Assembly: GCA_028824685.1 (NCBI GenBank)
Contig: JAPPCZ010000050.1
Span: 1 to 41,779, forward strand
Reading direction: 5' to 3'
From: Candidatus Poribacteria bacterium
GTDB taxonomy: Bacteria > Poribacteria > WGA-4E > WGA-3G
Length of the DNA stretch: 41,779 nucleotides
Positions 1 to 8,144 of this stretch are shown here, in pieces (within the stretch, counting starts at the first letter, position 1; the number at the start of each line of letters is the position of its first letter). Under the pieces are notes generated by a model that saw only the letters and a list, made by a program, of their open reading frames with translations, did not search any database and was not told the DNA's origin. The position numbers and the translations under genes are program-made.

Positions 1-122
1 CCCGAGCTGCCCACTGGGATGGTCACAACAATGATGGTGAAAAGGTGGCAAGCGGAATTTACTTCTATCAACTTCGTGCAGGAGACTACGAGCATACCCG
101 ACGAATGCTTATTGTTAAGTGA
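1..122 (+). CDS. C-terminal end of a secreted protein with a FlgD-like / sorting-type Ig tail (partial)
   Basis: Only the last 39 codons are present; the reading frame enters at base 3 and stops with TGA at 120-122. The peptide runs WDGHNNDGEKVASGIYFY, then a short strand-rich stretch ending in RRMLIVK. A W-D-G-x-(4)-G-x-x-V-x-S-G-x-Y-x-Y pattern followed by a basic R-x-M-x-(V/I)-x-K end is the usual last beta-sandwich of FlgD-like Ig and type-IX-like sorting domains on large secreted proteins. The body of the protein lies outside the window, so its function cannot be stated. It converges on the GH88 gene, 6 bp away. Confidence 0.75.
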   Translation, partial: RAAHWDGHNNDGEKVASGIYFYQLRAGDYEHTRRMLIVK

Positions 123-128
123 GGATAG

Positions 129-1499
129 TTAGAAAAACGTCAAATACGGTTTGCCAACAATCTCTCGCCACAACAGGACTGCAAGTTCTCGGGCGTGGTA
201 ATCACCCCACATAGATGCCTCTCCACACGGAATTTTTCTGCCTTCCGGCACATAATCCCATCCATTCGGACGGTGATACACTGAGTGCAATAACAACCCT
301 TGATGTGTGTCAGAAGTAGAGAGATACGGTTCAGCAAAGAGTGTTTTGGCAACCGTCAGACCTGCTTGGTAATATGTGTTTCCTGCATCGTGCTCACCGT
401 GTTTTTTGAGATAGTTGCCAAGTCTAACTAAACCTTGTGCAGCAATCGCAGCAGCGGAACTGTCCACGGGTTCAACATCGTTATATGGGTCAGCAGGTAC
501 TGCTAAGTAATCACCAAGTTCTGATAAACCGGGAGCACCTGTATCCCAATATGGAATGCCGTCTTGTGCTGTGTTTTCAATGTAGAAATCGGCAGTGGCT
601 TCTGCTGCTTTGTGCATGTGCGTTGTCACTTCTGCATACCCACCAAAAGGTTCAAGATCATCTTCAGTTAGTGTGTCAAAAAACTCAAGTTGTTCAGCGT
701 AGCCTGTTAGAATCCATGCTAATCCGCGCGTCCACGTAGAAAATGGAGAATAACCTTGTTGTGTACTTGGACAACGGTAATTACCATCGTTTGTATTGAA
801 GATAGATTCATGCACAACCCGTCCACGCATGTCGAAAGCATCACGACCTTCTCCATAATACACATTATATTTTGCAGTGGTTTGAGAATGCTGAATTAGC
901 CGTTCCAATAGGTTGATTGCTACATCGCCTTCACCCATTAACACAGCGCCGAGCGTGTGTCCAACTGCTAAAACGCGTAGTGAACGGATGGTATCCGAAA
1001 AAAGGGAATGCGGTCCATTGAAAGAGGCGATATACCCAGTGCCTTCTTTAATCTGCGTCCAACGACTCGCTTGCACGGCGGCAGAGGCTTTGAGTGCAAG
1101 TTCGTAGAAATGCATCTCGCTGTCATTCCACGGAATTACCCCCTCACGCATCAGTCGCCGCAGGTTTCCATAAGTGGAAACGTTGTTAAAGCCGTGGTCA
1201 TGCACACCGATATGTGTGACATGCGGCGCCATCTTTTCAATTGTATTCTTTCTACCGACTTCAAGAAATTGCTCATCGCCAGTGGCATCAAATTGAAGAA
1301 TAGCAGAGCCGAATTGGAATCCTTGTGTCCACTCGGTCCAGCCTCGCGTTGTATAAGTACCAGCGACGGTGAAGACTGGTGTGCCCTTTTCTGGCGGCCA
1401 TGTTTCTTCTATAGCCAAAATTTTTTGTCCTGAATATTCAAAAAATCTTTCTATCTGCGGCTTCAGGTCCTGAATTTGTAATGAACTATTTATCTGCAT
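129..1499 (-). CDS. Glycoside hydrolase family 88-like unsaturated glucuronyl hydrolase
   Basis: A 456-residue protein of the alpha6/alpha6-barrel GH88 type, which removes unsaturated uronic acids from oligosaccharides released by polysaccharide lyases. Seen: D101 in HDHGFNN, matching the family HDxGF motif, and D169 in FSDTIRSL, in the place of the second family aspartate. FSTWTRGLAW is the usual WxRGxAW segment, and the TGAPG loop follows IPYWD. The ATG at 1499 is preceded by GAGGA. No signal peptide is evident, so a cytoplasmic site is inferred. It is the last gene of a minus-strand run after the RfaE2-like gene (gap 55 bp). A GH105-type rhamnogalacturonyl hydrolase is the main alternative. 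The exact substrate is not readable from the sequence. Confidence 0.85.
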   Translation of the reverse strand: MQINSSLQIQDLKPQIERFFEYSGQKILAIEETWPPEKGTPVFTVAGTYTTRGWTEWTQGFQFGSAILQFDATGDEQFLEVGRKNTIEKMAPHVTHIGVHDHGFNNVSTYGNLRRLMREGVIPWNDSEMHFYELALKASAAVQASRWTQIKEGTGYIASFNGPHSLFSDTIRSLRVLAVGHTLGAVLMGEGDVAINLLERLIQHSQTTAKYNVYYGEGRDAFDMRGRVVHESIFNTNDGNYRCPSTQQGYSPFSTWTRGLAWILTGYAEQLEFFDTLTEDDLEPFGGYAEVTTHMHKAAEATADFYIENTAQDGIPYWDTGAPGLSELGDYLAVPADPYNDVEPVDSSAAAIAAQGLVRLGNYLKKHGEHDAGNTYYQAGLTVAKTLFAEPYLSTSDTHQGLLLHSVYHRPNGWDYVPEGRKIPCGEASMWGDYHARELAVLLWREIVGKPYLTFF

Positions 1500-1554
1500 A
1501 TATCCTCAGTTTTTGTAGGAGAGTTCTGTATATCATGAAAACGCGTATGTTATA

Positions 1555-2043
1555 TCACGAATCACCGTATCGTTCACATATTACTTCTATCAAATTCGTT
1601 GTGGATTTCCCGGGCACGTTTAGTCCAACGATGACTTTACCACCGTTTTCCTCAACGACTTCCCTTTCAATCAGTTGTTCTAATTTATAATCGCCACCTT
1701 TAACGTGGATGTTCGGTTTGAGTTCAGAAAGCAATTCAATCGGTGTTGATTCTGAAAAAATCACGACATAATCAACACATTCCAACCCAGCAAGCATTTC
1801 AGCGCGTTCATCTTCAGGAATGAGCGGACGGTTTTCACCTTTTAATTCTCTTACCGAATTATCACTATTAACTGCGACTACAAGCAGGTCTCCTAATTGC
1901 CGTGCTGCCTGAAGATAACGGAGGTGTCCTAAATGTAGCACATCAAAACAACCGTTGGTAGTGACAACAACATTTCCATCTGATTTTGCTTGCTGAAGGC
2001 GGGATGCAAGTTCGCTGCGATGATAGATTTTTTGGTTTAACAT
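1555..2043 (-). CDS. rfaE2: RfaE2/HldE C-terminal-type nucleotidyltransferase (heptose-1-phosphate adenylyltransferase family)
   Basis: A 162-residue cytidylyltransferase-fold enzyme. VVTTNGCFDVLHLGH carries the nucleotide-binding HxGH motif (H37-x-x-H40); NSDNSVRELKG and KGGDY are the other conserved blocks of the HldE C-terminal family. The family transfers AMP to D-glycero-beta-D-manno-heptose 1-phosphate for lipopolysaccharide core synthesis, which implies an outer membrane. Here it is a stand-alone domain without the kinase half, as in organisms with split hldA/hldC genes. The start is a choice: ATG at 2043 has GGAG close upstream, whereas an in-frame TTG at 2064 has no well-spaced site. 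The gap to the upstream TPR-protease gene is 23 bp, so cotranscription is likely. Confidence 0.85.
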   Translation of the reverse strand: MLNQKIYHRSELASRLQQAKSDGNVVVTTNGCFDVLHLGHLRYLQAARQLGDLLVVAVNSDNSVRELKGENRPLIPEDERAEMLAGLECVDYVVIFSESTPIELLSELKPNIHVKGGDYKLEQLIEREVVEENGGKVIVGLNVPGKSTTNLIEVICERYGDS

Positions 2044-2066
2044 GTTCTCCAAAGTTTTTGACAACC

Positions 2067-3875
2067 TTATTCCAATTCACGAAGTGCTTTCTTAATGTCG
2101 GCTTTAAGATCGGGTCGTACACTTAAATAGAAGTTCCAACCTGAGGCCCCTGTTTTTTTATTAACTGACTTTGAGCCACTAACTCTCCGTTCTAAAAGTT
2201 TCAAGGCAGTTTTAAAGTCTGTCTCTGCCTCCGAAGTCCGTCTCAAGGCAGCATTTGCAACGCCTCGGTTGTAGTAGAACTCAGCATGATTCGGTTCTAA
2301 CTGGATAGCCTTATCATAGTCTTTAATGCTATTGATATTGTCCCCTTGAGCTGATTTTGCTTCGCCTCGGATGTTATAAGCTTCTGCAAGAATAGGATCT
2401 GCTCGCGTTAATCCAATCACAGTGTTGCAGTCTTGAATTGCAGCATAATTATCACCTAAATCAGATTTCGTATTTGCACGATTCATATAAGCTAAAGCAA
2501 GTAGGCCATCATCTGGTTTTAATCGAATCACTGTATTATAGTCTTCAACTGCTTCTTTCTTATTTCCTAATTTAGACTTCGCAGTTCCACGATTGATATA
2601 TGCGGCAGCAAGTATGCCATCCTTTGGTTTTAAGCGAATCACTGTATTGTAATCTTCAATTGCCTTTTTCTTATTACCTAAATTAGATTTCGCCAATCCA
2701 CGATTGAGGTGAGCAAGAGCCAGTAGATCAGTTTCTGGTTTTAATCGGATCACTGTATTGTAATCTTCAATCGCGCCTTTTTCATTTCCTAAATCAGATT
2801 TGGCACTTGCACGAGAACCGTAAGCATCAACATACGCTGGGTCGAGATGGATCGCTTTGCCATAATCTTTTATGGCACCTTTCTTATCCCCTATCTTAGC
2901 CTTTACATCGCCACGAGAGACATAGATATAGGCATAATCTGCTCCTTTACGAATCGCGGTATCATAGTCTTTAATAGCACCTTTGAAATCGCCTAACTTT
3001 TTCTTGACATATCCACGACGACGGTAAGCATCAGCATAATTTGGTGTGAGTTGAATAACTAAATCACAGTTTTTGAGGGCATTCGCGAGTTTCTCAGGTC
3101 CCTCTGCATCCTCTGTACTATAATGGCGGATGAGGGGTTCTTCACGCCATTTTTCTAAAGATTTCTCTTGTATTGGCATATTCTTGAGCAGTGCACGAAG
3201 ATAGTTTGATGGAATTGCGTACCCGCTTCCAACTCTATGTCCCTGGTACATAATGCCTATCACCTTTCCGTGAACGTTTAAAACGGGGCCGCCACTATAT
3301 CCTTTACGATTATTTCGCGCACTAATGCCAAGAAAATTGGGAGTGCGCCGACTAATTACCCCTGTTGAGACATCCCCTCGCACAATCTTATCTCCTTCTC
3401 CTGGGTTACCAATAGCTACAATGCTATCACCTCTTTGGACAGTATCACTATCGCCAAGCGGAAGAATGTGCGGATCTTCACCTCCTAACTTCACAACCTT
3501 TAAGATAACAAGGTCTCGTATTGGATCACTTGCAATAACACCTTTGATAGTGAACCATGTTGGCTTGTTAACCAACCTAACCAAGCTAACAGCTCCAGCA
3601 AAGGATTTCTCATTGACAACGTGAATATTAGTGGCTATTAGATCATGTTCAATAAAAAATCCACTCCCTAAATCCAATTCCGAGGGGTCTTCAACGTTGA
3701 GACTCCCTATCTGTACAGTACCATCTTTCCTGATTTTCGCAATTTGCTCAAGAATTGGTAGCGTGGAGGCTTTTTTGATTTGAGTTGTTTGTTGTTCAAT
3801 ACTTGAAGCACATGACAAGAAAATTCCTAATGCAAGGCATCCTATGAGTGTTATTACTTGTTTTGCAAATTTCAT
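2067..3875 (-). CDS. Lipoprotein with trypsin-like (HtrA-type) protease domain and C-terminal TPR repeats
   Basis: A 602-residue protein. Residues 1-22 form a lipoprotein signal ending in a lipobox (LSC, Cys22). Residues ~50-235 are a chymotrypsin/HtrA fold with H85 (ATNIHVVNE), D121 (DLVILKV) and S194 in GYSGGP. The usual residue before that serine is Asn, so Tyr here is a small deviation. Residues ~255-600 hold about eight TPR units, most carrying an A-I-x-D-Y-(N/D) core; three neighbouring units are nearly identical at DNA level (about 2500-2770), suggesting recent expansion. There is no PDZ domain. The ATG has AGAGGA upstream. Inference: a membrane-anchored, envelope-located protease whose TPRs bind a partner or substrate. 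It heads the rfaE2-like and GH88 run. Confidence 0.88.
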   Translation of the reverse strand: MKFAKQVITLIGCLALGIFLSCASSIEQQTTQIKKASTLPILEQIAKIRKDGTVQIGSLNVEDPSELDLGSGFFIEHDLIATNIHVVNEKSFAGAVSLVRLVNKPTWFTIKGVIASDPIRDLVILKVVKLGGEDPHILPLGDSDTVQRGDSIVAIGNPGEGDKIVRGDVSTGVISRRTPNFLGISARNNRKGYSGGPVLNVHGKVIGIMYQGHRVGSGYAIPSNYLRALLKNMPIQEKSLEKWREEPLIRHYSTEDAEGPEKLANALKNCDLVIQLTPNYADAYRRRGYVKKKLGDFKGAIKDYDTAIRKGADYAYIYVSRGDVKAKIGDKKGAIKDYGKAIHLDPAYVDAYGSRASAKSDLGNEKGAIEDYNTVIRLKPETDLLALAHLNRGLAKSNLGNKKKAIEDYNTVIRLKPKDGILAAAYINRGTAKSKLGNKKEAVEDYNTVIRLKPDDGLLALAYMNRANTKSDLGDNYAAIQDCNTVIGLTRADPILAEAYNIRGEAKSAQGDNINSIKDYDKAIQLEPNHAEFYYNRGVANAALRRTSEAETDFKTALKLLERRVSGSKSVNKKTGASGWNFYLSVRPDLKADIKKALRELE

Positions 3876-4004
3876 CTGGATATCCTCTTGTCTATTTAGA
3901 TAGATGGTTTTATAGTGGATTCTACAATTAACTTTACATCTGAGCTGTGAATCAACGCTGAATGCGCTTGGCGGAATGCGCGTTTGGCATTCCGCATGAT
4001 TCAG

Positions 4005-4066
4005 CAGGAGGGAACTCTGATTCCCGGCTATTAGTGGTTGCGTCGCGATTCGGAGATCGCTCCTAC
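4005..4066. repeat. Two tandem TCGGAG-loop hairpin repeats (one of each stem variant)
   Basis: The left unit, read on the minus strand, is GGGAA-TCAGAG-TTCCC. The right unit (4042-4066), read on the plus strand, is GCGAT-TCGGAG-ATCGC followed by TCCTAC. Both belong to the family also seen near 8242, 21267, 26898 and 28394. Each unit can alternatively pair its GGAG with the following CTCC. Confidence 0.8.
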
Positions 4067-4177
4067 AGAATATATGTGAACTTATTTACAGAATTTACTA
4101 TAAGCGTTAACAGTTTAGCACGCGTCGGACTGTTTGACAAGTTTTTCCTTCTGCTTCTGAGATTCTGTATCAATACA

Positions 4178-4206
4178 TTGATATATTTTAGATTATGGAG
4201 TATACT
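4178..4206 (+). promoter_or_regulatory. Predicted sigma-70 promoter of coaE
   Basis: TTGATA, a 17-bp spacer, then TATACT. The -10 box ends only 8 bases before the ATG at 4215, so transcription would begin at or within a base or two of the start codon. No Shine-Dalgarno sequence fits between, which suggests a leaderless mRNA. Confidence 0.55.
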
Positions 4207-4214
4207 CAATTAGT

Positions 4215-4868
4215 ATGAAATCAGAAGCAAACCGAGAACGCGGCATCATTGTAGGCATAACAGGTGGTATAGCGTGCGGCAAAACAACCGTCTCTGAACG
4301 ACTTGCTGAAAAGGGAGCAATTTCCATAAACGCAGATGAAATTGGACATCAATTGCTCAAAGCAGATAGTCCTATAATAGATGAACTTGTGAACGCATTT
4401 GGTCGGGAAATTCTTGAGGAATCGGGAGATGTCAGCAGAAAAAAACTGGGGGCAATTGTTTTTAAAGATAAATCTGCGCGTGAACGATTGAATGCAATTC
4501 TTCATCCGTTGATAATCCAACGTTCCCGTTCCCGTGCGCGTCAGCTTGTTTTGGAAGACCCCTCATGCGTTGTCTTGCTTGACGCCCCGCTCCTCATTGA
4601 AGCAAGTGCTTACGATTCTGTTGATCTGATTGTTGTCGTGAGTGCATCGCCTGAAATACAATTGCAACGGATATTAGAACGGAGCCATGCACAGAACCGC
4701 CCTCTCACCGAAAGCGAAGCACAAGCGCGAATTGACTCGCAGATGCCTGTATCTGAAAAAGTTAAATATGCGGATGTTGTCATAGAAAATGATGGAACAC
4801 CTGAGGAACTCTATGAAAAAGTAGATCAACTTTGGGATCAACTTATGAATCGTGCCACAGCAAATTGA
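4215..4868 (+). CDS. coaE: Dephospho-CoA kinase
   Basis: A 217-residue P-loop kinase that catalyses the last step of coenzyme A synthesis, ATP-dependent phosphorylation of the 3'-hydroxyl of dephospho-CoA. The P-loop GITGGIACGKT lies at residues 14-24, followed by INADEIGHQLL, the CoaE equivalent of the (D/S)AD block that binds substrate. Later blocks HPLI and LLDAPLLIEA are also typical. The length matches the family (about 200). The ATG follows a promoter-like element with almost no room for a leader. The 3' end overlaps the convergent ABC ATPase gene by 26 bp (4843-4868). Confidence 0.95.
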   Translation: MKSEANRERGIIVGITGGIACGKTTVSERLAEKGAISINADEIGHQLLKADSPIIDELVNAFGREILEESGDVSRKKLGAIVFKDKSARERLNAILHPLIIQRSRSRARQLVLEDPSCVVLLDAPLLIEASAYDSVDLIVVVSASPEIQLQRILERSHAQNRPLTESEAQARIDSQMPVSEKVKYADVVIENDGTPEELYEKVDQLWDQLMNRATAN

Positions 4869-5928
4869 TAGCGTTTGCCTTAATAACGCAGTAGACTTCC
4901 TTTCCTTTGCACAATTGGAGTTGTTCACGCGCTTCGTGTGTAATTTTCACCGAAAGATGAAACCCCTCAACCTTTATGGACAGAAGCGTTTGGTTATCAA
5001 TTGCATCAATTGTTCCGTTTAGTATGTTCCGGGCACTAATTGGCAGATTGGGTTCAAGCGATATGATAATGTCTTCTGCCCGAATGGCGATTGGTATTTC
5101 TACTCCGATTTTTGTATCTACATAAGGAATAACAAGGTACTGGGACCCAATTTCTAATTCTGTTACGCCTCTGTGCTCATCTGAATTTGCTATGGGCAGT
5201 GACAAAATATTTTCTACACCTGTCAAATTTGCAATTGGCAGTGCAGAGGGAGCAGTTAGCAGTTGATAGGGTTCACCGCTTGCCGTAACCTTTCCATCAG
5301 AGAGCAGAAAAGCATCATCAGCGAGAGCCATCGCTTCTGATATGGCATGAGTCACATAAACAATAGGTATCTCATAAGTGTTCTTAATGTGATGGAGATA
5401 GGGGATGATGCGGTTTTTCAATCCACTGTCAAGTGAGGCAAGCGGCTCATCCATCAGCAGCAGACGGGGTTCCATTGCAAGCGCGCGTGCAATTGCAACA
5501 CGTTGGCGTTGTCCACCAGACAGTTGTTTTGGATAGCGTTGAAGTAAATCAGAGATTTCAAGAATTTCAAGTAGTTGGGAAATACTGGCGGAGTTTTTGC
5601 GCAAATTTCGTGGCTGCCCATAGCGGATGTTCTGTGCAACGGTAAGGTGTGGAAACAGATATCCTTCTTGAAAAATATATCCGAAACTGCGTTTTTCGGG
5701 AGGCATATTAACCCTCGAATCAGAGGCGTAAAGTGTCTGATCTCCAAACACAATTTCACCTTTGTCTGGAGAAAGTATTCCGCTAATACAGTTAAGAAGC
5801 GTGCTTTTCCCACTGCCAGACGCTCCCAAAAAGGCTGTAACCTTCTTTTGGAGTGTGCAATTGAGGTCTAACGTAAAATTCCCAAGAGTTTTACGAAAGT
5901 CAAGTGTGATTTTGGTGTAATCTAACAT
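4843..5928 (-). CDS. modC: ABC transporter ATP-binding protein, molybdate/ModC-like
   Basis: The nucleotide-binding subunit of an ABC importer, 361 residues from the ATG at 5928. Seen: Walker A GASGSGKS (35-42), Q-loop FQEGYLFPHLTV, signature LSGGQRQRV, Walker B LLLMDEP and an H-loop in YVTHAISEA. About 120 C-terminal residues resemble a TOBE/Mop domain (e.g. ISARNILNGTI), as in ModC. An in-frame upstream ATG at 5955 lies before the predicted transcription start, while the ATG at 5928 has GGAG upstream, so 5928 is preferred. The matching permease and binding-protein genes are not adjacent. The substrate (molybdate, tungstate, or another CUT-type solute) is inferred only from domain layout. 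Confidence 0.85.
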   Translation of the reverse strand: MLDYTKITLDFRKTLGNFTLDLNCTLQKKVTAFLGASGSGKSTLLNCISGILSPDKGEIVFGDQTLYASDSRVNMPPEKRSFGYIFQEGYLFPHLTVAQNIRYGQPRNLRKNSASISQLLEILEISDLLQRYPKQLSGGQRQRVAIARALAMEPRLLLMDEPLASLDSGLKNRIIPYLHHIKNTYEIPIVYVTHAISEAMALADDAFLLSDGKVTASGEPYQLLTAPSALPIANLTGVENILSLPIANSDEHRGVTELEIGSQYLVIPYVDTKIGVEIPIAIRAEDIIISLEPNLPISARNILNGTIDAIDNQTLLSIKVEGFHLSVKITHEAREQLQLCKGKEVYCVIKANAINLLWHDS

Positions 5929-5953
5929 GGTATTTTGAACACTCCATTTTACC

Positions 5954-5982
5954 ATTCTACACTAATTAAACGCATAAAACAA
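5954..5982 (-). promoter_or_regulatory. Predicted sigma-70 promoter of the ModC-like gene
   Basis: Read on the minus strand: TTGTTT, 17-bp spacer, TAGAAT. The start of transcription would fall near 5947, downstream of the alternative ATG at 5955 and upstream of the ATG at 5928. Confidence 0.4.
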
Positions 5983-6055
5983 ATGACGTAGATTAGGTAA
6001 AATAACGTGAAACCTGACACGTCCCTTTTTGTCGGTGTCGCTTCGCTCTATCCAT

Positions 6056-6092
6056 AAATCAACGGTATGAATGCCATTAGGCATTCCCCGGG
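6056..6092. repeat. GAATGCC-ATTA-GGCATTC palindrome family, single copy
   Basis: A seven-base perfect stem with a four-base loop at 6069-6086, preceded by AAATCAACGGTAT and followed by CCCGGGT. The same left flank and right end occur around 26919-26953, where the stem carries a compensated change. Confidence 0.75.
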
Positions 6093-6130
6093 TGTAAACT
6101 TAAGGATTTTTCCATGCAGAAAGTCTTCCC

Positions 6131-6350
6131 AGTCCCGTAGGGACGATATGTTTATAGAGAAACGTTGACACGACCGACTTTAGTCCCGTAGGGACGCTAT
6201 GTGTACAACAAAGAGATTAGATAAACATAACGTCCCTACGGGACTAAAGAGACCTTGTTCATCTGTGATCTATAAACATAACGTCCCTACGGGACTAAAA
6301 AAAGCGTTGATTTCATTTTTCTATAAACATATCGTCCCTACGGGACTAAA
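6131..6350. repeat. Five-unit array of GTCCC-GTA-GGGAC hairpins with ~51-bp period and central orientation switch
   Basis: Hairpin cores start at 6132, 6183, 6232, 6283 and 6334, giving steps of 51, 49, 51 and 51 bp. Units 1 and 2 point forward (core then CGATATGTTTATAG or a variant); units 3, 4 and 5 are inverted (ATAAACATA then core). Each unit is about 27-30 bp, and the 21-23 bp between units are all different. No ORF overlaps the array and no cas-like gene is in the window. Confidence 0.9.
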
Positions 6351-6471
6351 AAAAGAATCAACTAAGGATAAAAACTAACAAAACACCATGTAATTGTGAA
6401 ACAATATTTTACAAATAGTTATTTAGCACAACTCGTAAACTTTAGTAAATTTATAAGCTAAGGTGTAAATA

Positions 6472-8097
6472 TCAAGGATGCGGCTCACCTGCTTTCGGTT
6501 TCGCCTTAGGCGCATTAGAATCCTCACCAAAACGGATATGGAGTGCTGCGCCAGGGGCATGTTGTTTACCATAGAGTGCATGCTTGATTCCCCAGAAAGC
6601 AAACGTTGTCACTACCATTATTACTATACCCCATACGGATACTTTCCACAACCAATCGGAAAATGTGAAAATACTTCCTGTCTGTTTTGGAACAATTTGT
6701 GCTCCGATTGCTACTAATATTGTGCAAATAATAGCATTGAGGGTAATCACACCCTCTGTAATTAACCGTCCCGGGCTGAAGTTGACTAACGCTCGTTCAA
6801 AGTTGAAGATTACTATCCACCACAAGAAAACAAGATATAGAAGTTGTCCCTTTCCTAACCAACTTGTTGAAATTAAAGGAATTGGATCGCGCAGATTAAC
6901 TGTTAAAATAGCAATAAGGGCAATACTAAGCCCAATATAAAATAGTTCAAACCAACCTATCCATCCTCTGGAATGACGGAACCAACCAACAATTGGTAAG
7001 CCGAACATTCGTTCCGGCAGCGAGTCAAGTATATCTACCCAAGTTTGTGCCGCTTTCCGGTAATTCAAATATGTCAATGCGATGAGAACGCAAAAAACAG
7101 CAAATATCTCTATCCACGGTGGGAAACTTGGGTTAGCTGCTAAGGGTGGCGTCCGATTGAGAATAAAGCCAAAGGTTACTGCGATACCAAGTCCAAAAAG
7201 CAAGCCTTGTAATTGCTCCATTACACTGTGCCAGTTGGTTTGAAGTCCCGTTCGGATACAGAGTTGTTTTAGCAATTGTCCGAATGAAAAAGCGATACCA
7301 CCTGCAAAACCAGTCATCAGTGTTGCGAAAGCTACACCACCCAATTTGTAATGCCAGCAATAACCCAATACACCAACGACCATTCCAACGCACCCAGCCC
7401 AATTGTCACCTCGTGGAGGTGTCATCCGAAGTTTAAAAACGTTTACTAAAAGTAGGAATGCGGCAAACCATCCGATGCCCATATAGAGGATAAGCGACGT
7501 GCCCATATCTATTCGTCCTCGGAATAGGATGATAATAAGTGCTGCAACAATTGCGACAAGTGCAGCTAACCAGTCAGAATCGTACCAATAGAGTGGATTT
7601 TCGTGTCGTTGCATGCGTTTGGTTGCGAAAATGCGATCCATCAAAACTGCTTGCAGCGACCATCCTACGAAAACAGCACAAATCGGCACAAAGAAAACAG
7701 ATAATAACGGAGTAGTTTCGTTTTGGTCGAAACCTATTAGAAACGCTGGCAATGCAGTTCCTGCTCCACCGAGTGCTGCCCACAAGAAACCGATAACAAA
7801 TAGATTGGCGAACCCGTAAAGTACTGTCGGTGAATGGGATGAATGTGAGAATCCAACTACCATCATGTAGGACATACTTCCACCGAATGACCACCCTATT
7901 GCCCCAAATAAAGCGAAATAATGAACGTAACGCCACCAGTCTTCACGCCCGGAGAGTAACACAATTGCCATAGCCGCAAGTGCACCCGCAAGCGCAGCCC
8001 CATATTCATGACCGAAATTTCCGCGTATTCCCCATCCAACACAGAGCGATAGCCCGCACAGTAGAATCATTTGCCAAGGGATTATTGTCATATCCAT
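6472..8097 (-). CDS. Polytopic membrane protein of unknown function (about 14 transmembrane segments)
   Basis: Start at ATG 8097, chosen because GGAG lies 9 bases upstream; this gives 541 residues instead of 557. I count about 14 hydrophobic segments separated by short loops, with glycine-rich ones such as FGAIGWSFGGSM and ALGGAGTALPAFL. Near the N-terminus WGIRGNFGHEYGAA looks like a conserved loop with charged residues (R, H, E) entering the membrane. No transporter, permease or glycosyltransferase motif is recognisable. The C-terminus is short, hydrophilic and proline/lysine-rich. It has its own promoter and stands alone, flanked by repeat-rich gaps. Candidate roles (transport, lipid or polysaccharide handling) are guesses. 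Confidence 0.85.
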   Translation of the reverse strand: MDMTIIPWQMILLCGLSLCVGWGIRGNFGHEYGAALAGALAAMAIVLLSGREDWWRYVHYFALFGAIGWSFGGSMSYMMVVGFSHSSHSPTVLYGFANLFVIGFLWAALGGAGTALPAFLIGFDQNETTPLLSVFFVPICAVFVGWSLQAVLMDRIFATKRMQRHENPLYWYDSDWLAALVAIVAALIIILFRGRIDMGTSLILYMGIGWFAAFLLLVNVFKLRMTPPRGDNWAGCVGMVVGVLGYCWHYKLGGVAFATLMTGFAGGIAFSFGQLLKQLCIRTGLQTNWHSVMEQLQGLLFGLGIAVTFGFILNRTPPLAANPSFPPWIEIFAVFCVLIALTYLNYRKAAQTWVDILDSLPERMFGLPIVGWFRHSRGWIGWFELFYIGLSIALIAILTVNLRDPIPLISTSWLGKGQLLYLVFLWWIVIFNFERALVNFSPGRLITEGVITLNAIICTILVAIGAQIVPKQTGSIFTFSDWLWKVSVWGIVIMVVTTFAFWGIKHALYGKQHAPGAALHIRFGEDSNAPKAKPKAGEPHP

Positions 8098-8144
8098 TTT
8101 GATTAACTCCAATTGAATTGTAGATACGTAAAAAGTTGTTTTCA

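Larger units (their letters stand above)
3876..4214. other. Gene-free region between divergent genes, holding palindromic repeats
   Basis: This 339-bp gap separates the divergent protease and coaE genes. It contains a palindrome-rich stretch at 3960-4000 (GGAATGC and GCATTCC arms), two units of the TCGGAG-loop repeat family at 4005-4028 and 4042-4066, and the coaE promoter at its right end. An open frame at 3962-4213 runs through these repeats and is not a believable gene. Confidence 0.7.
5956..6471. other. Gene-free region with three repeat families
   Basis: This 516-bp gap lies between two minus-strand genes. In order it holds the ModC promoter, a degenerate copy of the GTCGG...CTCTA family (6031-6053), a GAATGCC/GGCATTC palindrome (6056-6092), the five-unit hairpin array (6131-6350), and about 120 bp of AT-rich sequence after which I see nothing. 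Confidence 0.75.

Noticed and set aside
1008..1433. 141-codon plus-strand frame opposite the GH88 gene
   Set aside because: It lies wholly inside a gene with clear catalytic motifs on the other strand and has no ribosome site or recognisable domain.
3962..4213. Plus-strand open frame of 83 codons before coaE
   Set aside because: It runs straight through three palindromic repeats and the coaE promoter, has no ribosome site, and its product is low in complexity and unlike any family.
5929..5955. Upstream ATG at 5955 as the start of the ModC-like protein
   Set aside because: It lies before the predicted transcription start and has no ribosome site, while ATG 5928 has GGAG and fits the family N-terminus.
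6131..6350. CRISPR array
   Set aside because: Fillers are only 21-23 bp, the repeat unit flips direction within the array, the repeats are short and variable, and no cas-like gene is present in the window.
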